Assembly: GCF_002077945.1 (NCBI RefSeq)
Contig: NZ_LVYD01000051.1
Location: forward strand, 62,001-126,000
From: Niastella vici
GTDB lineage: Bacteria; Bacteroidota; Bacteroidia; Chitinophagales; Chitinophagaceae
Direction: 5' to 3'
DNA length: 64,000 bases
The position numbers and the translations under genes are program-made. How positions within the stretch are numbered: the stretch's first letter is position 1; each line of letters starts with the position of its first letter. Of the stretch, positions 17,211 through 26,600 are shown in pieces. The notes beneath the pieces were generated by a model that saw nothing but the letters and a program-made list of their open reading frames with translations, was not told the DNA's origin and ran no database searches.

Positions 17211-18590
17211 ATGGCTTATCGCTATACCATACAACATCATACTTACACCTTCGATACACTGACCACCCTGCTGGCCAAAGCAAGCCCCTTTCGTTCGGGC
17301 GATGCATTGGCCGGGCTGGCAGCGGCCGATTATAAAGAGCGGGTGGCGGCGCAATTGGCGCTCGCTGATGTACCGCTCAGGAATTTTTTGCTGGAACCGG
17401 TTATCCCCTACGAACAGGATGAAGTTACCCGGCTGATCATTGATTCACACGATGCGGCCGCCTTTGCACCGGTAGCCCATTTCACCACCGGGCAGTTCCG
17501 CGACTGGTTGCTGAGCGATGAGGCCGACACGGTAACGCTGCGCAAGCTGGCGCCGGGTGTAACACCTGAAATGGTAGCTGCCGTTTCAAAGCTGATGCGC
17601 AACCAGGACCTCATCAGTGTGGCCCGGAAATGTGAAGTGATTACCCGCTTTCGCAATACGCTTGGGTTAAAAGGCCGGTTATCGGTACGGTTGCAACCCA
17701 ATCACCCCACAGATGATCCAAAAGGAATTGCCGCCAGTATAGTTGACGGATTATTGTATGGCAGTGGCGATGCAGTGATCGGCATTAACCCGGCTACTGA
17801 TTCCCCCGCACATGTACTAACGCTTTTGCACATGCTCGATGCCATCATTGAGCGGTTTAAGATACCCACGCAAAGTTGCATTTTAAGCCATGTAACTACT
17901 TCCTTACAATTGGTGCAGCAAAAAGCGCCGCTCGATCTGGTGTTTCAATCCATTGGCGGTACAGAGAAAACCAATAAGAGTTTTGGGATAAACCTGGCAT
18001 TGCTGCAGGAAGCCTGGGAGGCGGTTTTGTCGTTACAACGCGGCTCCCTGGGCAATAATGTAATGTATTTTGAAACGGGGCAGGGGAGCTCTCTTTCTGC
18101 CAACGCCCATGAAGGGGTCGATCAGCAAACCTGTGAGGCCCGGGCCTATGCGGTGGCCCGAAAATTCTCTCCCTTACTGGTGAATACCGTGGTTGGGTTT
18201 ATTGGTCCGGAATATTTATTCGATGGAAAACAGATCATTCGCGCAGCGCTGGAAGACCATTTTTGCGGCAAGCTGCTGGGCCTGCCCATGGGTGTTGATG
18301 TATGTTATACCAATCATGCCGAAGCCGACCAGGACGATATGGATAACCTGCTTACGCTGTTGGGCGTTGCGGGCTGCAATTACATCATGGGCATTCCCGG
18401 TGCAGATGATATTATGCTGAATTATCAGAGTACTTCTTTTCACGATGCGCTGTATGTGCGCAAGGTGTTGGGCTTAAAGCCGGCGCCGGAGTTTGAGCAA
18501 TGGCTGGTAAAACAGGGGATCATGAATGAGGGAGGAACTTTATTGCCGGTTGAAGAGAAGCATAAGTTGTTGCAATTGATCAATCAGTAA
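17211..18590 (+). CDS. eutB: Ethanolamine ammonia-lyase large (alpha) subunit
   Basis: Adenosylcobalamin-dependent radical enzyme subunit that converts ethanolamine to acetaldehyde and ammonia. The 459 residues fit the family. Features include SPFRSGDALAGLAA at the N-terminus, RLQPNHPTDDPKGIAASIVDGLLYGSGDAVIGINPAT (about 163-200, barrel active-site region), FETGQGSSLSANAHEG and GLPMGVDVCYTNHAEADQ near the C-terminal substrate and cofactor contacts. ATG at 17211, 13 bp after the permease. No EutA reactivase, EutE aldehyde dehydrogenase or microcompartment shell genes occur in the window, so acetaldehyde handling is encoded elsewhere. Confidence 0.95.
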   Translation: MAYRYTIQHHTYTFDTLTTLLAKASPFRSGDALAGLAAADYKERVAAQLALADVPLRNFLLEPVIPYEQDEVTRLIIDSHDAAAFAPVAHFTTGQFRDWLLSDEADTVTLRKLAPGVTPEMVAAVSKLMRNQDLISVARKCEVITRFRNTLGLKGRLSVRLQPNHPTDDPKGIAASIVDGLLYGSGDAVIGINPATDSPAHVLTLLHMLDAIIERFKIPTQSCILSHVTTSLQLVQQKAPLDLVFQSIGGTEKTNKSFGINLALLQEAWEAVLSLQRGSLGNNVMYFETGQGSSLSANAHEGVDQQTCEARAYAVARKFSPLLVNTVVGFIGPEYLFDGKQIIRAALEDHFCGKLLGLPMGVDVCYTNHAEADQDDMDNLLTLLGVAGCNYIMGIPGADDIMLNYQSTSFHDALYVRKVLGLKPAPEFEQWLVKQGIMNEGGTLLPVEEKHKLLQLINQ

Positions 18591-18679
18591 GTTTATAAGT
18601 TTATACGTTATTGAGTTCGTTAGTTTAAGTTCATAAGTGTTCGAGAGTTTAACTGAAAAACTAAAAGACTGAAAAACTT
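18589..18679. repeat. Twelve-unit octamer array filling the eutB-eutC gap
   Basis: From the last two bases of the eutB stop codon to the eutC GTG start, the sequence divides into 8-base words. AAGTTTAT occurs twice (18589-18604), ACGTTATT and GAGTTCGT follow, then TAGTTTAA, GTTCATAA, GTGTTCGA and GAGTTTAA (18621-18652). The end switches to CTGAAAAA, CTAAAAGA, CTGAAAAA (18653-18676). No gene or terminator is seen. The array forms the whole intercistronic spacer of two subunits of one complex. Confidence 0.75.
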
Positions 18680-19459
18680 GTGAAGGAGATTCAAAAACCA
18701 ATAGTACAAACAGACCCGTGGGCTGCATTAAAAGAATTTACTGCAGCAAGAATTGCATTGGGAAGAACCGGTACCGCCGAACCATTGCAGGCCATGCTGC
18801 AATTCAGGCTGGCGCATGCCAATGCCCGCGATGCGGTGTATGCTGTATTTGATCAGCAGCGCCTGTTGCAGGAATTACGATCATTGCAGCAGGCCGTATT
18901 TGTTTTGCATACCCAGGCTGCCGGCCGTAGCGAATACCTGCAGTATCCTCACAGAGGCAGACGCCTGCTGGCAAAAGCTGCCGACGAACTGAAATCATTT
19001 AACAGTACCAGTTATGATATTTGTTTGGTGCTGGCCGATGGTTTATCGGCCACCGCTATAAATAACCACGCGATTCCGGTACTGAAATTATTATTACCCC
19101 TTTTTGAAAAGTATGGCCTGTCCCTTGCTCCCATTTGTTTGGTACAGGAAGGAAGAGTGGCCATTGGCGATGAATGCGGCAGTCTGTTACGCGCCAGGCT
19201 GGTGGCGGTGTTAATAGGGGAGCGGCCGGGATTGAGTTCTCCCGATAGTTTAGGCGTTTACCTCACTTATCAGCCTGTACCGGGATTAACTGATGAGTCG
19301 CGCAATTGCATCTCGAACATCCGGCCCGAAGGATTGAATTACACCGCTGCTGCGGAAAAGATATGCTCGCTTATCAGAGAATCGTTACGCCTTCAACTTT
19401 CGGGCGTGGGCCTGAAAGACAATACAACAGCCTTACCCGGTAATGAAGAGCACGGGTAG
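18680..19459 (+). CDS. eutC: Ethanolamine ammonia-lyase small (beta) subunit
   Basis: Small subunit of the B12-dependent ethanolamine ammonia-lyase, which contributes to cobalamin binding. At 259 residues it is full length. The start is GTG at 18680; DPWAALKEFTAARIALGRTG near residue 12-31 is the canonical EutC N-terminus. RRLLAKAADELKSF, DICLVLADGLSATAINNHAIPVL (about 113-135) and GERPGLSSPDSLGVYLTY (about 176-193) are the conserved blocks. It is separated from eutB by 89 bp that are entirely octamer repeat, unusual for subunits of one enzyme. Confidence 0.95.
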   Translation: MKEIQKPIVQTDPWAALKEFTAARIALGRTGTAEPLQAMLQFRLAHANARDAVYAVFDQQRLLQELRSLQQAVFVLHTQAAGRSEYLQYPHRGRRLLAKAADELKSFNSTSYDICLVLADGLSATAINNHAIPVLKLLLPLFEKYGLSLAPICLVQEGRVAIGDECGSLLRARLVAVLIGERPGLSSPDSLGVYLTYQPVPGLTDESRNCISNIRPEGLNYTAAAEKICSLIRESLRLQLSGVGLKDNTTALPGNEEHG

Positions 19460-19572
19460 CCGTGTTGTTCATTATTAAGTTTACATATTGGAATATTGGG
19501 GACGTTGGATAGAAGGAAATCAAAGGAAACAGGAGGTAGAAAACAGGAAGCGGGATTCATGAACCGGGAATT

Positions 19573-19630
19573 ATTCACCACTCACCATTGACCCCGCCCG
19601 GATGACCGGTCGGACGGGCATTCACCAGTC
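19573..19630. repeat. Short heptamer run with GC-rich inverted repeat
   Basis: TTCACCA, CTCACCA and TTGACCC (19573-19593) continue the 7-bp pattern and match units at 13941-13961. They are followed by an inverted repeat GCCCG (19596-19600) / CGGGC (19615-19619) with a GACCGGTC palindrome between. It sits just downstream of the lipoprotein gene (minus strand) and could terminate it; no clear T-run. Confidence 0.5.
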
Positions 19631-19631
19631 A

Positions 19632-20165
19632 CTACTTTTGGAGCTTTACTTTGAACTGTCCATTTGAGATAATGGCAGAATCACTATTCGGATCAGTACT
19701 ATTGATAAACAGTTTTCCTTTAAAAGTACCGCTTAACGTAGTGGCCGTGATCTCTGTAAAGGTGATCTGGAACGGATTGGTATCATCATACCCACTGGCA
19801 AAGATCTTGGTGGCCTCTGTTGTGTTGGGATTGTAAATACCTGCCAGGAAGTAATCAGTAGTGGGGTCCGTTTCCTTGTAAGTGCCTGTGTTAAAAGGGA
19901 TGGAGAGCTGGATGGTAAAACCCATGCTTTCATAATTGCTGGCATCAGCTACTGCTTTTCCAAAAACGGAATAACTTGTAATGCCGCCACCCAGGTCTGA
20001 CTTGGCTGCAGCTGCATTCACATTAAAGGTTTTGTCGACGCCGCCTATCTTGCATTTGAGAAAGTATTGCCCCTGATCTTCCTCTACACTTTTTTCCTTA
20101 CCACACGACGCTACGAAGATCAGCAATAGCAGCACAGGCCAGCCATTAACCAGATATTTTTTCAT
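19632..20165 (-). CDS. Hypothetical lipoprotein
   Basis: A 177-residue protein with a signal II peptide: MKKYLVNGWPVLLLLIFVAS-C, lipobox Cys at about residue 21, followed by a charged linker (GKEKSVEEDQGQ). The mature part is a beta-rich domain beginning YFLKCKIGGVDKTFN. Its alternating Thr/Ser and aromatic residues, and the closing ITFTEITATTLSGTFKGKL and GQFKVKLQK, resemble the small beta-sandwich lipoproteins common in Bacteroidota. No enzyme motif is visible and the function is unknown. It is convergent with eutC. Confidence 0.75.
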   Translation of the reverse strand: MKKYLVNGWPVLLLLIFVASCGKEKSVEEDQGQYFLKCKIGGVDKTFNVNAAAAKSDLGGGITSYSVFGKAVADASNYESMGFTIQLSIPFNTGTYKETDPTTDYFLAGIYNPNTTEATKIFASGYDDTNPFQITFTEITATTLSGTFKGKLFINSTDPNSDSAIISNGQFKVKLQK

Positions 20166-20342
20166 ACCGGAACAGATTTAACCAAAGGTATTTTATTTCG
20201 GGAATTTACAGTGAGCGTAGGGACGGGATTGGTGGCTATAACGGTCAAATGTGAGTAAATATTGTACTATCAGGGCAATAAGCGCCGGAAGCGACAATAA
20301 CGACCGTTGATATGTTATGGTAAATGTTAATATCTGATGCTG

Positions 20343-20450
20343 TTACCAGTTACCAGTTCCCCGTTACCTGGCAAAAAATTTGGAGAACCCGGTTATATGC
20401 AGAGTGATCGAATTTCAAGTCCAGGTATCTGGTACCCGGTAACTGGCAAC
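20343..20450. repeat. Heptamer repeat element with inverted arms
   Basis: The left arm TTACCAG (20343-20349), TTACCAG (20350-20356), TTCCCCG, TTACCTG (to 20370) is mirrored by the right arm AGGTATC, TGGTACC, CGGTAAC, TGGCAAC (20423-20450). The arms are roughly reverse complementary, separated by about 52 bp of unique sequence. The last unit touches the stop codon of the carboxylate-amine ligase gene, so the element lies directly at its 3' end and upstream of the lipoprotein gene. Confidence 0.75.
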
Positions 20451-21562
20451 TATATCCCCGCCAGGAACTGGCTGTGGATGTAATCAACCACGTGTACGAG
20501 GCTGCCTGTTTGCTGAAATACTTTTAGCTGGCGGTCGGCCCCGGTGCCTTCTTCCATTAATTTGGTGATATAGTTAATGGCATGGCGGCTGCCCAGCTCA
20601 TCAACCACGTCATCCACAAAATCGAGCAGCTCGTAGATCAGCACCCGGGTATTGATCTCTTCTTCTTTTCCAAAATCAATGAGTAAACCGTCGATGCCAT
20701 AGCGGCTGGCCCGCCATTTATTTTCGTTTATGAGGGCGCGTGAGTATTGAATGAAGTTCAGGTTCTGTAACCGGAGTTTATATATTTTGGCGCATACACC
20801 CTGGAACAACGCGGCAATAGTAATGGTTTCCTGCACCGTTAAAGGAACATCACAGATCCTGAATTCTACCGTGTTGAAAAATGGATGCACGCGAAGGTCC
20901 CACCATATCTTTTTGGCATTGTCGATGCAATTCGTTTTTACCAGCAGCTTTACAAAATTATCATAGTCCTCGATGGTATCGAAAGTTTCGGGTATGCCAG
21001 TGCGGGGGAACTTGTCGAATACTTTGGTGCGGTACGATTTGTAACCGGTATTTCTGCCTTCCCAGAAGGGTGAATTGGTGCTGAGTGCATAAATATGGGG
21101 TAAGAAGTACCGGGTTGAATTGGCGATGTGATTGGCCATTTCCCGGCTTTCCATGCCCACATGTACATGTAAGCCGAAGATGAGGTTGCTGCGTGCCGCA
21201 TCCTGCAATACATCCAGTATTTCCTTATACCGGGCATGATCGGTTATAAGCTGGCTTTCCCAATGACTGAACGGATGGGTGCCTGAAGCCCCTACCCAAA
21301 AGCCAAGATCACCGGCAATATGGGAAATGGTGCGGCGCAGGTTGCTTACATCTTTATGGGCTTCGTCAACATTACGGCAAACATCGGTTCCCACTTCCAC
21401 TACGGCCTGGTGCATTTCGGCTTTCACCTTGTCTTTAATTACCTTTTGGCCTTCGGTCACGATCTTTTGCTGATGACTCTTCAGCTCGCGGCTGGCGGGG
21501 TCAAGCACCATGTATTCTTCTTCAATGCCAAGCGTAAAATGCGAAAAGTTGATGTTTGCCAT
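20450..21562 (-). CDS. GCS2-type carboxylate-amine ligase (YbdK-like)
   Basis: A 370-residue glutamate-cysteine ligase family 2 enzyme. The fold joins an amine to a gamma or alpha carboxylate with ATP. Diagnostic residues: LGIEEEYMVLD (12-22, Mg-binding Glu triad), VEVGTDVCRNV (about 55-65), NLIFGLHVHVGM (about 125-136) and WWDLRVHPFFNTVEFRICDVP (about 224-244). E. coli YbdK has weak glutamate-cysteine ligase activity, but the natural substrates of this branch are unknown. It starts 32 bp after the stop of an ATP-grasp gene on the same strand; the pair is probably an operon building an amide-linked small molecule (inference). Confidence 0.9.
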   Translation of the reverse strand: MANINFSHFTLGIEEEYMVLDPASRELKSHQQKIVTEGQKVIKDKVKAEMHQAVVEVGTDVCRNVDEAHKDVSNLRRTISHIAGDLGFWVGASGTHPFSHWESQLITDHARYKEILDVLQDAARSNLIFGLHVHVGMESREMANHIANSTRYFLPHIYALSTNSPFWEGRNTGYKSYRTKVFDKFPRTGIPETFDTIEDYDNFVKLLVKTNCIDNAKKIWWDLRVHPFFNTVEFRICDVPLTVQETITIAALFQGVCAKIYKLRLQNLNFIQYSRALINENKWRASRYGIDGLLIDFGKEEEINTRVLIYELLDFVDDVVDELGSRHAINYITKLMEEGTGADRQLKVFQQTGSLVHVVDYIHSQFLAGI

Positions 21563-21594
21563 TTATTGATTCTTAGTTTGCAAATGTATCTGGT

Positions 21595-22593
21595 TCAATC
21601 TATTCTTCCTGTCTCTGTTACTAATTCCTCATTTTTTATTTCTCCCAGCGGCATCCGGTGAACACTTCGTTTGGTGAATTCACCCCAGGTTAAGTTGTCG
21701 CGCCCCGGATCATGCATAAGCGCTCTTTCAATAGCATAGGTGGCGGCGGTATCAACCACCCATTCAAAATTATCATCGCCTACGCTGGGCCGGTCGGCAT
21801 CGGGGGCGGGGTTGCAAAAATCGATGGCATAGGGAACGCCGTCGCGAACAGCGAGTTCAACAGTATTAAAATCGTACCCCAGGAATTGATTGATGCGGCA
21901 TACGATGTCATGCATCTGGTGAGCCAGTTCGGGTGATGGCGTAAAATCACATTTATACCGCAGGTGATGCGGGTTACGCGGTTCATAAGGCATGATATGC
22001 ACATATTTACCGCCAATGCAATAGCAACGGTAGTATTGTTCAAAAACAATTTCTTCCTGTAACAGCATTACCAGCTGGCCGGTTTCTTTATGTATGCGGA
22101 AGAATTCTTCCCTGTTATGCAGTTTGTAAACGTTTTTCCAGCCGCCGCCGGCAAAAGGTTTCATATATGCCGGAAAGCCCACATACGAGAAAATGGTTGA
22201 CCAATCGAGCGGATAAGCCAGGTTGGCGAATGATTCGGCACTGGTTTCGGCCGGCAGTTCGTAGGAGGGAAGGATCACCGTTTTAGGCACGGGTACGCCG
22301 ATCTGTACGGCCAGGCAGTTGTTGAAGAATTTTTCATCGGCGCTCCACCAGAAAGGATTGTTGATGACGGCGGTACCGCAAATAGCTGCATTTTTTAAAA
22401 ATGACCGGTAAAAAGGAACATCCTGCGAAATGCGATCGATGATGACATCATATTCAGCCGCGGCGCCTTGTATTACTTTGTCAATATGAACAGGTTCTGC
22501 AATAATATCGGGGGTGTTCCGGCTGTTCACGCGTTCAATAAAAGCCATCGGGAAAGTTCTTTCCCGGCCGAACAGAATACCGATCTTTTTCAT
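21595..22593 (-). CDS. ATP-grasp domain protein (RimK-like ligase)
   Basis: A 332-residue predicted ATP-dependent carboxylate ligase. N-terminal Rossmann-like half (MKKIGILFGRERTFP, YDVIIDRISQDVPFY), then the ATP-grasp: YVGFPAYMKPFAGGGWKNVYKL (about 137-158, Lys plus glycine-rich loop), LLQEEIVFEQYYRCYCIGGK (about 178-197, adenine hinge and Arg), and a metal-binding end GYDFNTVELAVRDGVPYAIDFCNPAPD (about 238-264). Product and substrate are not readable. It lies immediately upstream of the GCS2 ligase and divergent from an esterase. This neighbourhood resembles the amidoligase/ATP-grasp gene sets that Iyer, Aravind and colleagues described for peptide-like metabolite synthesis. Confidence 0.82.
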   Translation of the reverse strand: MKKIGILFGRERTFPMAFIERVNSRNTPDIIAEPVHIDKVIQGAAAEYDVIIDRISQDVPFYRSFLKNAAICGTAVINNPFWWSADEKFFNNCLAVQIGVPVPKTVILPSYELPAETSAESFANLAYPLDWSTIFSYVGFPAYMKPFAGGGWKNVYKLHNREEFFRIHKETGQLVMLLQEEIVFEQYYRCYCIGGKYVHIMPYEPRNPHHLRYKCDFTPSPELAHQMHDIVCRINQFLGYDFNTVELAVRDGVPYAIDFCNPAPDADRPSVGDDNFEWVVDTAATYAIERALMHDPGRDNLTWGEFTKRSVHRMPLGEIKNEELVTETGRID

Positions 22594-22721
22594 ACTAGCA
22601 CATTTGGGTGATTCAATTTTCCTGCCACACTAACCTGGTTACCAAATTTATCGGAAGGTTCGTGAATAAACAAATCGTACAATTCCTGTACATTTAACGT
22701 TACCACTATTGCATATTTTCC

Positions 22722-22729
22722 TAATTTTG
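22722..22729 (+). promoter_or_regulatory. -7 promoter element of the esterase gene
   Basis: TAATTTTG fits TAnnTTTG. Transcription would begin at or next to the ATG at 22736, implying a leaderless or nearly leaderless mRNA. Consensus match only. Confidence 0.4.
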
Positions 22730-22735
22730 GCGGCT

Positions 22736-23563
22736 ATGCAAACAGAACTCAGTACCGGAGTAATGGTAGAAACGGTAGAATTGCCATCTGAAGCGCTCCA
22801 ACGTACCATAACGATCAATTTTTACAGTCCCGCCCATATTCCTGCGGATAATCAGCTCAGCCTGTTATTACTGAACGACGGCCAGGATATTGAAGCCATG
22901 GGCTTTGATAAAATGCTGGCCTATTTGCTGGAAACAGAGGCTATTAAGCCGATGTTGTGTGTGGGTATTCATTGTGGCGAAGAAAGGATGCTTGAATATG
23001 GCATGATCAGCAGTGCCGATTTCAAAGGCCGGGGCGCGAAAGCTGGTTTGTACCGTCAATTCATTCTGGAAGAATTATTGCCATTTATACATGCGCGTTA
23101 TAATCAATTAGTTTTTAATGAAATGGCATTTGCCGGTTTTTCATTAGGCGGGTTAAGCGCGTTGGATCTTGTTTGGAACCATCCCGAGGTATTTTCGAAA
23201 GTGGGCGTATTTTCCGGTTCTTTGTGGTGGCGGTCGAAAGATAAAAAGGAGAAAGACTTTAATGAGGCCAACGACCGGTTGATGCATCGCCAGATACGGC
23301 AGGGAAAATATCAGCCCTCGCTGAAATTCTTTTTCCAGTGTGGTGAGCTCGATGAAACGGAAGACCGCAATGGAAATAAAGTGATCGACTCCATCGACGA
23401 TACTATCGATATAATGCGCGAACTGCTGGCTAAAGGATGGAAAGAAGGAAAAGATATGCGTTATCTGCAATTGCCCGATGGCAGGCATGATGTTCGTTCC
23501 TGGGCCAAAGCATTACCCGTGTTCCTGAAATGGGGATGGCGGAAGAAAGTTCAACATTCATGA
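22736..23563 (+). CDS. Putative esterase of the alpha/beta-hydrolase fold (enterochelin-esterase/EstD type)
   Basis: A 275-residue cytosolic hydrolase with no signal peptide. The nucleophile elbow is AFAGFSLGGLSALDL (G-x-S-x-G, Ser near 134). The acid lies in ECG-type GELDETEDRNGNKVIDS, and the catalytic His in LPDGRHDVRSWAKALP near the end. ATG 22736 was chosen over a TTG at 22709 because TAATTTTG at 22722-22729, a perfect -7 element, ends only seven bases before that ATG. It is divergent from the ATP-grasp and GCS2 genes and may hydrolyse their product or trim a protecting ester (inference). Confidence 0.82.
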   Translation: MQTELSTGVMVETVELPSEALQRTITINFYSPAHIPADNQLSLLLLNDGQDIEAMGFDKMLAYLLETEAIKPMLCVGIHCGEERMLEYGMISSADFKGRGAKAGLYRQFILEELLPFIHARYNQLVFNEMAFAGFSLGGLSALDLVWNHPEVFSKVGVFSGSLWWRSKDKKEKDFNEANDRLMHRQIRQGKYQPSLKFFFQCGELDETEDRNGNKVIDSIDDTIDIMRELLAKGWKEGKDMRYLQLPDGRHDVRSWAKALPVFLKWGWRKKVQHS

Positions 23564-23583
23564 TCAATTACAGCATTCCAATA

Positions 23584-23617
23584 AAAAAAGCCTCCCGATG
23601 CATCGGGAGGCTTTTTT
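23584..23617. terminator. Bidirectional intrinsic terminator
   Basis: A perfect ten-base-pair palindrome, CCTCCCGATG and CATCGGGAGG (23591-23610), has an A-run before it and a T-run after it. It serves both the esterase gene (+) and the convergent TonB-dependent receptor gene (-). Confidence 0.92.
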
Positions 23618-23639
23618 GTGCTGCTTGCGCTTTATTGTC

Positions 23640-26600
23640 TTAGTTAAACATGTAACGGATTCCGAACTGCATTTGCCAGCGCGATCCAATACCTGTGCTA
23701 TTGTTAAAGCTATTGGTACGGGGAGCCTGGTTGGTTGCATCTGCGTATGGGAATGAGAATAAAGGTGTTTTATTATCAGCTGCCATACCTTCAAATGTCA
23801 ACAATTGATAGCCTGAAGAGTTGCTGCTGAGGGTTGGCGTTTTAACCAGTCCCCAGTTTTTATTAACGAAGTTGCCTACGTTAATGATATCCAGGCTCAA
23901 ACGCAGGGTATGTTTATCATTATCACCTTTGTTTTTGGTATAGAAATAAACATCCTGCGTGATATTCAGGTCAAGTTTTTTATACCAGGGGAAAACCCAC
24001 GCATTCGCCTTGGCATATTGACCGCGGTGTGAATTCAGGTAATTGTCCTGTTTGATGAAGGCATCTAACTGGTTCCAGATCTGTGAAGCAGTTCTGGGAT
24101 CTGCAGTGGTACCGGTGGTTGAACCGGTATGTGTAGAGGTGCTATAAGAACCTGCATCGATCAAATTGATCTCGCTTTGGTTTCTTGGAATATACACCAG
24201 GTCGTTGGTGTTACCATCACCGTTCAGGTCGTTTGTATAAATATAAGAGCTTACACCAGCAGGAGCTGCTTCAAAGATAGCACCGATTGACGTAGCAAAA
24301 TATTTGGCATATTCAAACCGGTAAGAAGCAACTGCGATCACGCGGTGCGGTTGGTAGTAGCTTGCATAGGCCAGGTTATCGGTATTGGGGCTTTTGCTGC
24401 TAACCGATCTGGCGCTCCATAATGAAGAAGCGGTGCTGCCACCTTCTGCTACGTTTCTGGCATCCATGTACGTATAAGCAAGGCTGGTATACAGGTTTTT
24501 GAACGTTTTCTCAACTCTTGCTGTTATGGTATAGGCATATCCTTTTTTAGAATTCTTCATTAAAATAGCAGTTCCCAATGCGGGGTCCTGCAAGGTATTG
24601 CCTGTAAAGCTGCTGATAGAAGGCTTATTGTAGTAATACTTGTTACTGGTATACTGTGCATACGTGTTGGAAGTAGAAGAAGTGGAATTAAGGTAGCCGG
24701 TAAAATACCTGTACCTGTTATCTGCTCCTTCCATAGCATAACCATTGTCTTCTTTTAAATTCAGGTTGGAATAATACACTGAATTGATGTCTTTAGAAAA
24801 GCTTCCTTCCAAAGTAACTACCCAGTCATTGGCAAATTTCTTGTCAATGCCCAGGTTGGTCTTTAATACAGTAGGATATTTAAAGTTTTTATCAACCAGG
24901 GCTACGCTGTAGCTAGTATTGGCGCCACCGGTAGAAGGCTTATAACCAAATGCTACGTTGCTGGTTTGTACTGCTCCAAACTGAATACCGTTGTTGCTGG
25001 CCTGGTTGCTGATCCATACAAATGGTGGTGGGCCAGAGAATATACCGCCACCGCCACGGATCTGCAGTGATTTATCACCCAAGGCATCCCAGTTAACACC
25101 AACGCGGGGAGAAAGGATCAGGGCATTGCCCGGGCCTTTACCAATGTTATATGACTTTCCGTCCTTGAACGTTAATGCATCGAAATATGGATTGTCGGTG
25201 AATTGTTGTTTGTAGAAGGTCATATCAGCCCGCAAACCCAGCGTTACCGTGAGGTTCCTGGTCATACGCCATTTATCTTGCGCAAATACGCCTAATTCAG
25301 TAGAACCGGCATACGCCCAGGGGAAAGCTCCACCAGGTAAAGCAGAATACTGAAGATAATAGTTCCTTGCATTGGCAGTACCATTCAGCAAGCTGTTCCT
25401 GAAATCGTTCAGGCTGTTAAACTGGTAAACACCAGCGTAACCGGGTGCAAATGCATTCTGGTATTTTCTATAATATCCCTGGAACCCGGTTGTAATTTCA
25501 TGGGCGCCTTTAAATATTTTGAAAATGTCAGATACCTGGTACACGTCGGTATTCAGCTTGTTGTTGTAAGTGTACATTTCATAGCCAAATGAGGTAAAAA
25601 TGTTACCTGAACCATCGAGGATGTCAACAAATGGCATGGTATCGTTAGGGGAGTGCGATACCCTGAAATCCCTTAAAGCAGTATAACCTACCTGAAATTT
25701 ATTCGACATGGAATTGCCAAAGCGGGAGTTCAACTCGGCAATGAAAATATTGAAGTTGTTGTTGATGCCATAACCGGCTGCCCAGAAAGGCATTGCTGTG
25801 TTATTAGCTGAACCCGAACCGCTGGTTACCAGTGACGATCCGTTGTTTGGCCGGCTTGTGCTGGCAAACTGATCGGCATAAGACTTCAGGTAATTGTATT
25901 TAAGGGTAAGGGTATGGTTCCTGTTAATGTTCCAGTCAATCTTGATAGTCATCTTCTCGCTCCTGGTGAGGAAGTTATAACCCTGATAAGCGCCTGGATT
26001 ATAGCCGCCAGTCTTGGGTGAACTATTCAGCAAAGAAATCAATGCTTCCAGTGAATCTTTATTTGCTTTTGAAACGCTGCCGGTTACCGGTGGATTGCTG
26101 GCATCAGAAGCCGTGTAACTGGTGGCGGGTACTTCCTGGCGTACTTTTTCAGCGCTAATGAAGAAGAATAATTTGTTTTCAATTATAGGACCGCCAACTG
26201 AAAAACCCAGCAGATTATAGGTAAGAGGTGTTTTTGGAGCAGTGGCATTTTGTACCTTATATCCCTGGGTGTTTTCATTTTTTGTGTACAGGTACGCTGA
26301 GCCTTTGAATCTGTTGGTGCCGCTGCGGGTTACCGAGTTGATACCTGCACCGGTAAATCCGCCTTGTGTTACATCGTAGGGTGAAACGTTCACCTGTATT
26401 TGCTCAATGGCATCGAGACTGATGGGTTGTGAGTTGGTTTGTCCACCCAATACAGACGAAAGACCGAATGAGTTGTTGAAATTGGCGCCATCAACCGTCA
26501 TGTTGTTATACTGGTTACTGCGGCCGCCGATGTTCAAACCATTTGAAGTGGGTTCAAGTTTGGTAAAGTCTTGTAATGACCGGCTGATGGTAGGGAGTCT

